The position numbers and the translations under genes are program-made. Source: Reyranella sp. (GTDB lineage Bacteria > Pseudomonadota > Alphaproteobacteria > Reyranellales > Reyranellaceae). Taken from it: a stretch of 13,304 bases of DNA. The notes under the pieces were generated by a model. That model made no database searches and had not been told where the DNA came from. It saw nothing but the letters and a program-made list of their open reading frames with translations. The stretch covers positions 1-13,304 of the forward strand of contig JADHLS010000049.1 of assembly GCA_016780605.1 (NCBI GenBank), written 5' to 3'. Numbering within the stretch: the first letter of the stretch is position 1; the number at the start of each line of letters is the position of its first letter. This document shows positions 1 through 10,574 of this stretch, one piece after another.

Positions 1-581
<581 letters not shown>

Positions 582-585
<4 letters not shown>

Positions 586-1412
586 GACCGATCGGCCGTC
601 GCCTGCTTGTCGCCATCGCTGCCCTGCTGGTGCCGGCGCTGGCCACCGCGCAGGACAACAGCATCGTCGTCGCCTCGACGACCTCCACCGAGGATTCCGG
701 CCTGTTCCGCCACCTGCTGCCGCTGTTCAAGGCCAGGACCGGCATCGAGGTGAAGGTCGTGGCCCAGGGCACGGGGCAGGCGCTCGACACGGCGCGGCGC
801 GGCGACGCCGACGTCGTGTTCGTGCATGCCAAGGCAGCCGAGGAGGCCTTCCTTGCCGAGGGCTTCGGCGTGAAACGCTTTCCGGTGATGTACAACGACT
901 TCGTGCTGATCGGCCCGAAGAAGGATCCGGCGGGCGTCGCCGGCACGCGCGACATCGTGGCGGCACTGAAAGTCCTGCACGACCGCCAGATCACGTTCGT
1001 CTCGCGCGGCGATCGTTCCGGCACGCATCTCGCCGAGCTGGCGTTGTGGAAGCTGACCGGCATCGAGGTCGGCCCAAACGCCGGCGCCTGGTACAAGTCG
1101 ATCGGCCAGGGCATGGGAGCCGCGCTCAACACGGCGGTGGCGCTCGATGCCTATGTGCTCAGCGACCGCGGCACCTGGCTGGCGTTCGGCAACAAGGCCG
1201 ACCTCGCCATCGCCGTCCAAGGCGACAAGCGCCTGTTCAACCAGTACGGCGTCATGCTGGTGAATCCCGCGAAGCACCCGCACGTCAAGGCGGCGGCCGG
1301 GCAGCGCTTCATCGACTGGCTGGTCTCTCCCGAAGGCCAGCGCGCGATCGCCGACTATCGTATCGACGGCCAGCAGCTGTTCTTCCCCAACGCCGACGAT
1401 CCCAGTGCCTGA
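582..1412 (+). CDS. tupA: Tungstate ABC transporter periplasmic substrate-binding protein (TupA-like)
   Basis: This 276-residue secreted protein should capture tungstate (possibly molybdate) in the periplasm and pass it to the importer. Residues 1-23 form a signal peptide: RR near the start, a hydrophobic core and a cleavage site after ATA. The mature part carries TupA-family landmarks: the oxyanion-site segment VVASTTSTEDSG (29-40), GTGQALDTARRGDADVVFVH (63-82), VMYNDFVLIGP (102-112), and SRGDRSGTHLAELALW (141-156). Family knowledge places oxyanion ligands in the TTS segment and in the SRGD region. The start codon lies within the stop of the upstream ATPase. The gene ends three bases before the stop of a convergent operon containing formate dehydrogenase and moeA, which are users of tungsten or molybdenum. 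The closest alternative is a generic PstS/ModA-like binding protein, but the motifs favour TupA. Metal preference cannot be read from sequence alone. Confidence 0.88.
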
Positions 1413-1415
1413 CGT

Positions 1416-1937
1416 CTACTTGGCAGCATATCCGCGGAGCTGGGCATAGCGCGCTGTCTGCTCCGGTGACAGCAGCTCGACCATGGCGAGATGGTAGCTG
1501 AGATGCGCCGCCCGCAGCTCGGCCTGGTCGCGGGCGATCCGCGACAAGGCCTCGTCGAGCGAAGCGCGCGTCACCTTCTTGTCGGCGAACAGCCGGTCGA
1601 GCGCTCCTTCGTCGGCGATGAGGCGCTCGCCGATCGGCACGGCCTCGGCCTTCATGGCCTCGAACAGACGCGCCGTTTCGGTGCGCTGACGCTCGGAGAG
1701 CTGCAAGGCGTCGGCGAGCTCCAGCACATGGGCCGGCCCGGGATAGCCGTTGAGCTCCGCCGCCAGCGCAAGCCCCATGCCGCGTCCAGCCTTGAGGTCG
1801 GCGATCTGCTGGTCCGACAGCGCCTTGATCTGGCGGTCCTGCAGGCCGGCATAGGGAGCCGCGCCGTGCGGGCCATGCTGCGCCAGAGCCGGCGTCCCGA
1901 ACAGGACGCCGACGGCTGCGAGGATGATTGCTTTCAT
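1416..1937 (-). CDS. Secreted Spy/CpxP-like LTXXQ-family small protein
   Basis: This is a 173-residue exported protein with a clear signal peptide (residues 1-20, ending TPALAQ). The mature N-terminus is histidine- and glycine-containing (HGPHGAAPYAG). The rest looks strongly alpha-helical, with two LSxxQ segments (LSERQ near 80 and LSPEQ near 156), the repeat that defines the Spy/CpxP/LTXXQ group of periplasmic chaperones and metal-stress proteins. It is the last gene of the formate dehydrogenase-moeA operon: its ATG lies eight bases beyond the moeA stop, and its probable Shine-Dalgarno (GAGG) overlaps that stop, so translation is likely coupled. The convergent tupA gene ends only three bases away. 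Its role here is unknown; a periplasmic chaperone or metal-responsive protein is the family expectation. An assignment to a specific Spy or CpxP orthologue is not supported. Confidence 0.75.
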   Translation of the reverse strand: MKAIILAAVGVLFGTPALAQHGPHGAAPYAGLQDRQIKALSDQQIADLKAGRGMGLALAAELNGYPGPAHVLELADALQLSERQRTETARLFEAMKAEAVPIGERLIADEGALDRLFADKKVTRASLDEALSRIARDQAELRAAHLSYHLAMVELLSPEQTARYAQLRGYAAK

Positions 1938-1945
1938 GCTGAACC

Positions 1946-3196
1946 TCAGATCAGTTCGCTGTAGGGGATGAAGGCGATTTCCGCGCCCGCCTCGAGCCGG
2001 GTCGTCTCCTCGGAAAGTTCGGCGAGGCCATCGGTCTCGGTAAGCGAGGTCAGCATCCCCGCTCCTTCCTTGGGATAGCGTGCGAGCTTCGGCAGCCCGG
2101 CGCCCGACTGAAGCGAGACCCGCACATATTCGCGCCGGCCGGTCTTCTTCTTGTAGGCGAAGTCGGCGATTGCCGGAAAACGCTTGGCGACATGCGGTTC
2201 GGTGCCCGACAACGCCTCGATCATGGGTCGCGCCACCAGGGCGAAGGTGAGCAATGCGGCCACGGGATTGCCGGGCAGCCCGGCGAGCGGCGTGGCGCCG
2301 ATCTGGCCCATGGCCACGGGCCGGCCGGGCTTGATCGCCAGACGCCAGAAGTAGAGCGAGCCGTGATTGGCGATGGCGGCGCGCACATGATCTTCCTCGC
2401 CGGTGGAGACACCGCCGGAGGAGATGATCAGGTCGGTGCTCTCCGCCGCCTGCCGCAGCGCCGCGGCAAGCGTCGCGGGATCATCGGGTACAATTCCGAG
2501 GTCCCTTACCTCGACGCCAAGCCGCTCGAGCAGGCCGGAAAGGATGAAGCGATTGGCATCGTAGATCTGCCGTGGCGCCAGCGGCTGGCCCGGCTCTCGT
2601 ACCTCGTCGCCGGTCGAGAGGAGCGCTACCGACAAGCGCCGGCGTACGGGCACTTCGGCGAAGCCGAGGGCGGCCAGCAGCCCCACATCCGCCGGCCCCA
2701 GCCTGCGCCCCGCCTTCAGCGCCAGCGCACCGCGCCGGACGTCCTCGCCAGCCTGCCGCGTGTTCGCGTGACGCTTGATGCCGGGACGGATGGTGACGAG
2801 ATCGCCGTCGCGTTGGCAGTCCTCCTGCATGATTGCGACGTCGGCCCCGACCGGCAATGCGGCACCAGTGAAGATGCGCGCTGCACGCCCTCGAGTCAGC
2901 GCTGCCGACGGGTCGTGGCCGGCGGCGATGCGATCGACACAGCGCAAGGTCGTGGGGCCGTGCGGATCAAGGTCGTCGAAGCGCACGGCGTAGCCGTCGA
3001 CCGCCGAATTGTCGAAGCCAGGCACGGCGATGGGTGCGGCGATGTCCTCGGCCAGCGTGCGGCCGAGCGCGCGCCCCAGGGCCACGCGCTCGACGCCGTC
3101 GACCGGCTGTACGCGCTCGAAGATCATGTGGCGCGCGGCGTCGATGCCCAAAAGGCTGCCGCCGAAGGCAAAGCAATCGTCCGAGAGCTGCGCCAT
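1946..3196 (-). CDS. moeA: Molybdopterin molybdenumtransferase MoeA
   Basis: MoeA inserts molybdate (or tungstate) into adenylylated molybdopterin, the last common step of molybdenum cofactor synthesis in the cytoplasm. The 416-residue length is normal. Family motifs appear in order: VPGFDNSAVDGYAV (58-71), ARIFTGAALPVGADVAIMQE (106-125), ALLSTGDEV (191-199), YDANRFILSGLLERLG (212-227), the pterin/metal-site region SSGGVSTGEEDHV (259-271), the segment IKPGRPVAMG (288-297), and LAGLPGNPVAALL (304-316). The C-terminal beta domain (about 335-416) is complete. The ATG is preceded by GGAG at a six-base spacing, and the gene starts 13 bases after the formate dehydrogenase alpha stop, so it is co-transcribed with a pterin-metal enzyme. 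A MoeA dedicated to this enzyme, or one tuned to tungstate, is possible but cannot be read from the sequence. Family assignment is secure. Confidence 0.95.
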   Translation of the reverse strand: MAQLSDDCFAFGGSLLGIDAARHMIFERVQPVDGVERVALGRALGRTLAEDIAAPIAVPGFDNSAVDGYAVRFDDLDPHGPTTLRCVDRIAAGHDPSAALTRGRAARIFTGAALPVGADVAIMQEDCQRDGDLVTIRPGIKRHANTRQAGEDVRRGALALKAGRRLGPADVGLLAALGFAEVPVRRRLSVALLSTGDEVREPGQPLAPRQIYDANRFILSGLLERLGVEVRDLGIVPDDPATLAAALRQAAESTDLIISSGGVSTGEEDHVRAAIANHGSLYFWRLAIKPGRPVAMGQIGATPLAGLPGNPVAALLTFALVARPMIEALSGTEPHVAKRFPAIADFAYKKKTGRREYVRVSLQSGAGLPKLARYPKEGAGMLTSLTETDGLAELSEETTRLEAGAEIAFIPYSELI

Positions 3197-3209
3197 GCGT
3201 CGCTCCGGT

Positions 3210-5980
3210 TCAGTCGTCGGCGGCTTCGGCGACGGCTTTCACCGCCTCGATCTGCGCGGCGCAGAACTTGAACTCGGGAATCTTGCCGAACGGATCGAGC
3301 GCGGGGTTGGTGAGAATGTTGGCCGCCGCCTCGGCATAGCAGAACGGGATGAACACCATGCCGTCGGGCACGTCCGAATCAATGCGCACCTTGAGCTCGA
3401 TGACGCCGCGCCGCGTCGACACCCGGATCATGTCGCCGGGCGCGATGCCAAGCCGCTCCAGCTCGCGCGGCGGCAGATGCGCCATCGCCTCGGGCTCGAG
3501 CTCGTCGAGCACCTGGCTGCGCCGCGTCATGGCGCCGGTATGCCAGTGCTCGAGCACGCGCCCGGTCGACAGCACGTAGGGATACTGCTCGTCCGGCAGT
3601 TCGTCGGGCGGCCGGATGTTGGCCGGCACGATCTTGCCCCGGCCGCTCTTGGTCGGATAGCCGGTGGCGAACAGGATCTCGTTGCCGGGCTTGTCGGGCG
3701 CCTCGGCCGGATAGGTCACCGCGCCCTCGCGCACCAGGCGGTCCCAGCTGATGTTCTTCAGCGAGGGCATGGTGTCGGCCATCTCGGTGTAGACGTCGCC
3801 GACATCCTTGTAGGTCCAGCCGCAGCCCAGCCGATTGGCGAGATCGATGATGATGTCGAGGTCGAGCCGCGCCTTGCCGGGCAGCGGCAAGGCGGTGCGG
3901 CCGAGCTGAACCCGGCGGTCAGTGTTGGTGAAGGTGCCGGTCTTCTCGGGGAATACCGACGCCGGCAGCACGACATCGGCGTGCCAGGCCGTCTCGGTCA
4001 GAAAGATGTCCTGCACCACCAAGTGCTTCAGCTTGGCCAGCCCCATGCGGGCGTGATGGACGTCGGGATCGGACATCGCGGGGTTCTCGCCCATGATGTA
4101 CATGCCCTCGATCTGGCCGGCGTGAATGGCGTGCAGGATCTCGACCACGGTGAGCCCGCGCTTGGGATCGAGCACCGTCCCCCAGGTCTTCTGGAAATAG
4201 TCGTGCGCCGATTCAAGCTCGACCGGCCGGTAGTCGGTGAAGAACATCGGGATCAGCCCGGCGTCGGAAGCGCCCTGCACGTTGTTCTGGCCGCGCAGCG
4301 GATGCAGGCCGGTGCCCGGCCGCGCCACCTGGCCGGTAACTAGCGCGAGTGCGATCAGGCAGCGCGCATTGTCGGTGCCGTGCACGTGCTGGGAAATGCC
4401 CATGCCCCAGAAGATGATCGATGCCTTGGAGCGCGCATACATGCGCGCCACCGTGCGCAGCGTATCCGCCGGCACGCCGCATACCGCCTCCATCTTCTCG
4501 GGCGAGAAATCCCTTATGCGATCCGCGAGCTCGGGGAAGCCTTCGGTGAAGCCTGCAATGTACTGCCGGTCGGTCAGGCCTTCGGTGATGATCGTGTGCA
4601 GCAGGGCGTTCAGCAGCGCCACGTCGCTGCCCGGCTTGAAGCGGAGGTCGACCGTCGCATGCCGCGACAGGCCCTGGCCGCGCGGGTCGGCGACGATCAG
4701 CTTGGCGCCGCGCTTCACGGCGTTCTTGATGAAGGTGGCCGCGACCGGGTGATTGCTGGTCGGGTTGGCGCCGATCACGATGATGGTCTCGGCATCGAGC
4801 GCGGCCGAGAATGGCGCCGTCACCGCGCCCGAGCCGATGCCCTCGAACAAGGCCGCCACCGACGATGCGTGGCAGAGGCGCGTGCAGTGATCGACGTTGT
4901 TGGTGCCGAAGCCGGTGCGCACCAGCTTCTGGAAGAGATAGGCCTCCTCGTTGGAGCCCTTGGCCGAGCCGAAGCCCGCCAGGCCTGCCCCGCCCTTGCG
5001 CTCGCGGATCTCGATCAGCCCGGCAGCAGCGCGCTCCAACGCCTCTTCCCAGGTGGCCTCGCGGAAGTGCGTCCACGGATTGGACGGATCGACCTCGTCG
5101 TCGGCCGATTTTGGCACGCCGTCCTTGCGGATCAGCGGCACGGTGAGCCGGTCGGGATGGTTGGCGTAGTCGAAACCGAAGCGGCCCTTGACGCAGAGCC
5201 GCGCATGGTTGGCTGGACCGTCCTTGCCGGTCACATGGAGGATCTTGTCGTCCTTGATGTGGTAGGTGAGCTGGCAACCGACGCCGCAGAACGGGCACAG
5301 GCTGTCGACCGTGCGGTCGGCATACCCGGTGCGCGCCTGGGTCTTCTTGTCCAGAAGTACCGACGGCATCAACGCGCCGGTCGGGCAGGCTTGCACGCAT
5401 TCGCCGCAGGCGACACAGGAGCTGTCACCCATCGGATCGTCGAAGTCGAAAACGATCTTCTCGCCATGGCCGCGGCCCGCCATGCCGATCACGTCGTTGA
5501 CCTGCACTTCCCGGCAGGCGCGAACGCAGAGATTGCACTCGATGCAGGCGTCGAGATTGACCGACATCGCCGGATGGCTGACGTCGTGGACGGGATGCTC
5601 GGTGCCCGGGAAGCGGCTGGTGCTGACACCGACCTTGTCCGCCCAGTTCCAGAACTTCGAATCGGGATCGTGTGAGGTTTCGCGCGCCGGCTGGTCGGCA
5701 ACCAGGAGCTCGAACACCATGCGGCGGGCCTTCTCGGCGCGCTCGGTGGCGACGCCCACCTTCATGCCGGGCGTCGGCTTGCGCAGGCACGAGGCGGCCA
5801 GCACGCGCTCGCCTTCGATCTCGACCATGCAGGCGCGGCAGTTGCCGTCGGGCCGGTAGCTCGGCGCCGTCGAGTAGCAGAGATGGGGAATGCCGACGTC
5901 GTGGCGGTTGGCGGCCTGCCAGATGGTCTCGCCCTCGCGAGCCTCGACTTCCTTGCCGTCGATCGTGAACCGGATGCCGC

Positions 5981-5984
<4 letters not shown>
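3210..5984 (-). CDS. fdhA: NAD-dependent formate dehydrogenase, catalytic alpha subunit (Mo/W-bis-PGD)
   Basis: This 924-residue cytoplasmic subunit would oxidise formate to CO2 at a bis-pyranopterin Mo or W centre and pass electrons to the beta subunit. Domains in order: a 2Fe-2S ferredoxin domain (C36, C49, C52, C66); an N-terminal-type 4Fe-4S/His-Cys region (HPVHDVSH near 130-137); two 4Fe-4S clusters of the CxxCxxCxxxC type (C147/150/153/157 and C190/193/196/200); and the 4Fe-4S site of the molybdopterin domain (C230, C233, C237, C264, followed by K266). The active-site pair is C371-H372 (CTRLCHASSVAAL), cysteine rather than selenocysteine, and R564 in PLRGQNNVQG is the expected catalytic arginine. 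The molydopterin dinucleotide-binding domain fills the C-terminus (about 800-924). The start at 5984 gives the normal N-terminus and overlaps the beta-subunit stop as ATGA; the frame stays open upstream but only as a shadow inside the beta gene. Closest families are FdsA and Methylobacterium Fdh1A. Confidence 0.95.
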
Positions 5985-7693
<1,709 letters not shown>

Positions 7694-7808
7694 GACGCTT
7701 CTCCTTGATCACCCGAGCGAGGACCCTACCACGTCTTGGCGCAGCGCTACCCCCGACTCGCGAACGATTGAAGAAACAAATGAGCCGATTGGCTGGAACT
7801 ATTAATGA
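7694..7808 (-). promoter_or_regulatory. Leader region upstream of the formate dehydrogenase operon
   Basis: These 115 bases separate the end of the small acyl-CoA dehydrogenase from the formate dehydrogenase operon, and they are the obvious place for the operon promoter. The half nearer 7760-7808 is clearly richer in A and T than the surrounding genes (for example the run around GAAGAAACAAATGAG on the plus strand). I see no convincing -35/-10 pair, no long palindrome and no riboswitch-like fold. A short AGCC-AATC-GGCT hairpin (minus strand) followed by a T-rich stretch is too weak to be called a terminator. Because the upstream genes are on the same strand, read-through transcription is also possible. 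Confidence 0.3.
7701..7706 (-). promoter_or_regulatory. Shine-Dalgarno supporting a TTG start for the formate dehydrogenase beta subunit
   Basis: On the minus strand the sequence reads AAGGAG, then seven bases, then TTG (codon at 7693-7691). This near-perfect Shine-Dalgarno decides the start: the next in-frame Met is inside the NuoE domain (residue 72, MALAEE), which would cut into conserved sequence. A TTG start with a strong ribosome-binding site may reduce initiation of the first operon gene. Confidence 0.75.
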
Positions 7809-8852
7809 CTACGCCGCGTACTTGCTTGCCGTCAGTGAGGCCCACAGCACGTCGGGTCCGGCCTTGGCATAAGCCGCACCGATCTTGGCGCCCCAGTACG
7901 TTTCGCTGCCGAAGTCGCGCCGCCACACCCAAAGCCGGCGCGTGTAGTGATGCAGGATGTGCTCATGGGTGAAGCCCATGGCGCCCATCGACTGATGCGA
8001 GATCGCGGCGATGCGCTGGGCGAAGTCCGAGGCCTGGCATTTGGCGGCGGCGATCGAGAACCGCCCACCGTCACTCAGCCCACCCTCGTCGGCGTCGCGC
8101 GCCGCGGCTTCGGCCGAGGCGATGGTGGCAGCGACGTAGCTCGCGAGCTCGGCCAGCATGTGCTGGATGGCCTGGAAGGTCGAGATCGGCCGGCCGAACT
8201 GGACGCGCTGCTTGCAGTACTCGGTCGCGGTGGCCAGCACCTTGTCGGCCGCGCCAGCCATCTGCATGGCGCGCATGACGGCGGCCAGCTCGAAGGCGCG
8301 GTCGGCGCTCGCCGGCGACGGCGCGGTGAATTCCGCCGTGGCGTTCTCGAACGTGACCGTGCCATAGGGCTCGCCGGCATGGCTCGGCTTGCCCTCGACC
8401 TTGACGTTGGCGGCGGCGACCACGGCCAGCGTGTTGCCGACGACGATGACGAAGCGCTCGGCGACCGACGCGAACGGCACGCGCTCGACCGTGCCGCTGA
8501 GGCGCCCGCCGCTCAGCGTGAGATTGCCCAACGCCAGCGTCACCGGACCCGCCTTGGGCTCGCCGCCGGCCGCTGCGATCAGCAGGTTGGCCAGCGCGGT
8601 CTCGGCGAGCGGCACCGGCACGGCGTGCGAGCCGGCAGTGCGCAGCAGCGCCAGCATATCGGCCAGCGTGCCGCCGGCGCCGCCCTTGTCCTCGGGCACG
8701 GCGATCAGGGGCAGACCCATTTCCTCGATCTCCTTCCAGAGATCGGCCGGCCACACGCCCTTCTCCACGTCGTTGACGATCGCCCGGCCGGAACGTTCGG
8801 TGAAAAAGCGATCGGCAGTCTCCAGCAGCATGTCGCGGGTTTCGCGGTCCAT
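7809..8852 (-). CDS. Acyl-CoA dehydrogenase family protein, reduced subunit (FadE28-like size)
   Basis: This is a 347-residue acyl-CoA dehydrogenase homologue. The N-terminal helical domain (about 1-95) and the C-terminal helical domain (about 182-345) are recognisable; the latter includes the FAD-contact segment QRVQFGRPISTFQAIQHML (215-233) and HQSMGAMGFTHEHILHHYTR (286-305). The middle beta domain (about 100-180) is short and lacks the usual SEPDSGSD and WTSG motifs that the partner gene has. The start at 8852 has AAGGAG six bases upstream and gives a normal N-terminus (DRETRDMLLETADRFF); the frame is open further upstream to 9302 but only within the neighbouring gene. It follows the 387-residue dehydrogenase after 11 bases. 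In mycobacterial FadE28-FadE29 (ChsE1-ChsE2) pairs a small and a large protein form an alpha2beta2 enzyme, and this pair has the same sizes, so a heteromer is likely. The acyl-CoA substrate is unknown. Confidence 0.88.
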   Translation of the reverse strand: MDRETRDMLLETADRFFTERSGRAIVNDVEKGVWPADLWKEIEEMGLPLIAVPEDKGGAGGTLADMLALLRTAGSHAVPVPLAETALANLLIAAAGGEPKAGPVTLALGNLTLSGGRLSGTVERVPFASVAERFVIVVGNTLAVVAAANVKVEGKPSHAGEPYGTVTFENATAEFTAPSPASADRAFELAAVMRAMQMAGAADKVLATATEYCKQRVQFGRPISTFQAIQHMLAELASYVAATIASAEAAARDADEGGLSDGGRFSIAAAKCQASDFAQRIAAISHQSMGAMGFTHEHILHHYTRRLWVWRRDFGSETYWGAKIGAAYAKAGPDVLWASLTASKYAA

Positions 8853-8858
8853 CGTCGT

Positions 8859-8864
8859 CTCCTT
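8859..8864 (-). promoter_or_regulatory. Shine-Dalgarno fixing the start of the small acyl-CoA dehydrogenase
   Basis: The minus strand reads AAGGAG followed six bases later by ATG (8852-8850). The motif overlaps the last base of the upstream gene's TGA. It supports the start at 8852 against a much longer open frame that continues through the preceding gene. Confidence 0.7.
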
Positions 8865-10027
8865 CAGCGCAGTCCCAACCCGCGCGCGACGATGCCGCGC
8901 AGCACCTGGGTCGTGCCGCCCTGGATGGTGTAGCTCGGCGCCATCATGGTCGCGTATTGAGCGACATCCAGGAAATCGGCGAGGTCCTCTTCCGTCGTGG
9001 TGTCGGATTCGGCGATGGCGCGGGCAATCTCCGGCAGGTCCTGCTGGTAGATCGTGCCGAGGTCCTTCACCAACGCCGCTTCGATGGCAGGCGACTTTCC
9101 ACCCTGCATCATGCCGGCGACGGCGACCGACATCTGGCGCAGGGTCCACAGCCGCGCGACCAGCCGGCCCAGGATCGAGGAGGCGCGCTTGGCGGGCTGG
9201 CGGCCCAGCACCCGCACCAGCTCGCGCAGGATGTAGAAATTCTGCATGAAGCGCTCGGGTCCGGAGCGCTCGAAAGCAAGCTCGCTGGTCACCTGCAGCC
9301 AACCATCACCCTCGTTGCCGATCAGGCAGCTCTCGGGGATGAAGGCGTCGCTGAACGTGACTTCGTTCCAGTCGTGGCGGCCGGCGAGGTTGATGATCGG
9401 CCGGATGGTGACGCCGGGCGTCTTGAGGTCGACCAGCAGCTGGCTTAGCCCCTTGTGGCGATCGCCGTGCTGACCGGACGTGCGAACCAGGGCGATGCAG
9501 TAGTTGTTGCGATGCGCGCCCGAGGTCCAGACCTTGGTGCCGTTGACGCGGAAGCCGCCCGGCACCGGCTCGGCGCGGGTGCGCACCGAGGCGAGGTCGG
9601 AGCCCGAATCGGGCTCGCTCATGCCGATCGAGAAATAGCATTCGCCCTTGGTGATGCGCGGCAGGATGGCCTGGCGCTGCTCCTCGCTGCCAAAGCGCAG
9701 CAGCAACGGACCGGACTGGCGATCGGCCACCCAATGCGCACCGGCGGGGGCGCTGTTGCCCAGAAGCTCCTCGGTGATGACGTAGCGATCGAGGAAGCTG
9801 CGCTCGCTGCCGCCGTATTTCTTGGGCCAGGTGATGCCGATCCAGCCCTTCTTGCCCAGCGCCTTGCTGAAGTCCGGCGAGAAGGTGTTCCAGCTGGCGA
9901 AGCGATCCTCCGACTTCACCTTGGGCAGCACCTCCTTCAGGAAGCCGCGCACCTCGACACGCAGTGCCTCGGCCTCGGGCGGCAGATGGAACGGCGGAAA
10001 TTCGAGCTTGGGAATGGACATCGTCAT
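8864..10027 (-). CDS. Acyl-CoA dehydrogenase family protein, full-featured subunit (FadE29-like)
   Basis: This 387-residue flavoprotein would perform alpha,beta-dehydrogenation of an acyl-CoA thioester, passing electrons to ETF. It has all three domains: N-terminal helices (about 15-128) with GWIGITWPKKYGGS (61-74); the beta domain with the FAD/substrate motif YFSIGMSEPDSGSDLASVRT (131-150) and KVWTSGAHRNNYCIALVRT (165-183); and the C-terminal helices ending in the flavin-contact motif IQGGTTQVLRGIVARGLGLR. A glutamate in ELAFERSGPERF (249-260; E253 or E258) is the likely catalytic base by position, an inference. The protein begins MTM, so the start could be 10027 or 10021; neither has a strong Shine-Dalgarno. 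It is the first gene of a two-gene unit with the 347-residue homologue downstream, and is divergent from the NTF2-fold gene. Substrate is not deducible here; no hydratase, thiolase or CoA ligase gene lies next to it. Confidence 0.93.
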   Translation of the reverse strand: MTMSIPKLEFPPFHLPPEAEALRVEVRGFLKEVLPKVKSEDRFASWNTFSPDFSKALGKKGWIGITWPKKYGGSERSFLDRYVITEELLGNSAPAGAHWVADRQSGPLLLRFGSEEQRQAILPRITKGECYFSIGMSEPDSGSDLASVRTRAEPVPGGFRVNGTKVWTSGAHRNNYCIALVRTSGQHGDRHKGLSQLLVDLKTPGVTIRPIINLAGRHDWNEVTFSDAFIPESCLIGNEGDGWLQVTSELAFERSGPERFMQNFYILRELVRVLGRQPAKRASSILGRLVARLWTLRQMSVAVAGMMQGGKSPAIEAALVKDLGTIYQQDLPEIARAIAESDTTTEEDLADFLDVAQYATMMAPSYTIQGGTTQVLRGIVARGLGLR

Positions 10028-10097
10028 CTCGGCGGTTGGATGCTTCTTCTGTGTCGGCTAATCCTATGACAGGCAACCAGGGAGTTTCGAGAGACGA
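10028..10097. promoter_or_regulatory. Divergent intergenic region between the acyl-CoA dehydrogenase pair and the NTF2-fold gene
   Basis: These 70 bases lie between two outward-facing genes and so must hold at least one promoter in each direction unless one lies inside a gene. The centre (around GGCTAATCCTATGAC, about 10055-10069) is relatively A+T-rich and is the best place for a -10 element, but I could not match a clean -35/-10 pair on either strand, nor an operator-like palindrome. Confidence 0.35.
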
Positions 10098-10574
10098 ATG
10101 CCGCGCCGGCCACCGCGCTTGCCGCCACTCCTGGCGGAATTCGACGACGAGGAACGCGAGGCGGTGCTGGCTGCCAACCGCGCTTTCTATCGTGCCTTCG
10201 CCGAACGTGACGTCGAGGCGATGGACCAGATCTGGGCGCCGACCGGCGCGCTGGTCTGCCTGCATCCCGGTCAGCCGCCGTTGCATGCCCGGACCGAGAT
10301 CATGGCGAGCTGGCGCGGCATCCTGCGCCATCCCGAATCGCCCAAGGTGCGCTGCGTCGGCGAATGGGTGGCCGGCCGGCTCGGCCTCGCCATCGTGGTG
10401 TGCCGCGAGATCCTGCCCGAGGGTCAGTTGATGGCCACCAACACCTTCGCCAAGCAGAGCGACGGCTGGCGCATGATCGGCCATCACTCCGGCCCCGTGC
10501 CGCCGGTCGAGACCGTGCAGCCGACGGGAACGCAGGCCGCGCCGCCGACGCGCGACCGCCGCAAGCTGCATTAG
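10098..10574 (+). CDS. SnoaL-like / NTF2-fold domain protein
   Basis: This 158-residue protein has the pattern of the SnoaL_3/DUF4440-type NTF2 fold, a small cone-shaped alpha+beta barrel used by varied enzymes and binding proteins. Visible hallmarks: the first helix EAVLAANRAFYRAFAERDVE (21-40) followed by AMDQIWAP; the loop CLHPGQPPLHARTEIMASWR (54-73); and the terminal strands LMATNTFAKQSDGWRMIGHH (111-130). The last 25 residues are proline-, threonine- and charge-rich and probably disordered. There is no signal peptide or membrane segment, so it is cytoplasmic. The ATG is preceded by a GAGAG stretch at short distance, a modest Shine-Dalgarno. It is transcribed alone, divergent from the acyl-CoA dehydrogenases, and its TAG overlaps the convergent RidA stop by four bases. 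Its substrate or ligand is unknown; the fold call is firm, the function is not. Confidence 0.8.
   Translation: MPRRPPRLPPLLAEFDDEEREAVLAANRAFYRAFAERDVEAMDQIWAPTGALVCLHPGQPPLHARTEIMASWRGILRHPESPKVRCVGEWVAGRLGLAIVVCREILPEGQLMATNTFAKQSDGWRMIGHHSGPVPPVETVQPTGTQAAPPTRDRRKLH

Noticed and set aside
1405..1428. A TGCC...GGCA inverted repeat between the convergent tupA and Spy-like genes, as a shared terminator.
   Set aside because: The stem is four base pairs with a long loop and no T-tract; it is probably chance.
4863..4886. Possible selenocysteine at the formate dehydrogenase active site.
   Set aside because: The codon at residue 371 encodes cysteine and no UGA occurs in frame, so this is a Cys-type enzyme.
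3009..5675. Long plus-strand open frames of 444 and 431 codons opposite moeA and formate dehydrogenase alpha.
   Set aside because: They are antisense to strongly conserved coding sequence, and their translations are biased and motif-free, as expected from stop-poor complements of GC-rich genes.
7740..7765. A GG-N10-GC spacing on the minus strand upstream of the formate dehydrogenase operon, reminiscent of a sigma-54 promoter.
   Set aside because: Only the minimal GG/GC positions match and the surrounding consensus is poor; in GC-rich DNA this spacing occurs often by chance.
7790..7808. An AGCC-AATC-GGCT hairpin followed by a T-rich stretch after the acyl-CoA dehydrogenase pair (minus strand).
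   Set aside because: A four-base-pair stem with an interrupted T-run is too weak for an intrinsic terminator call.
8853..9302. The small acyl-CoA dehydrogenase frame is open to 9302.
   Set aside because: The extension is low-complexity Arg/Ala/Gly sequence inside the larger dehydrogenase gene; ATG at 8852 has a good Shine-Dalgarno and a family-like N-terminus.
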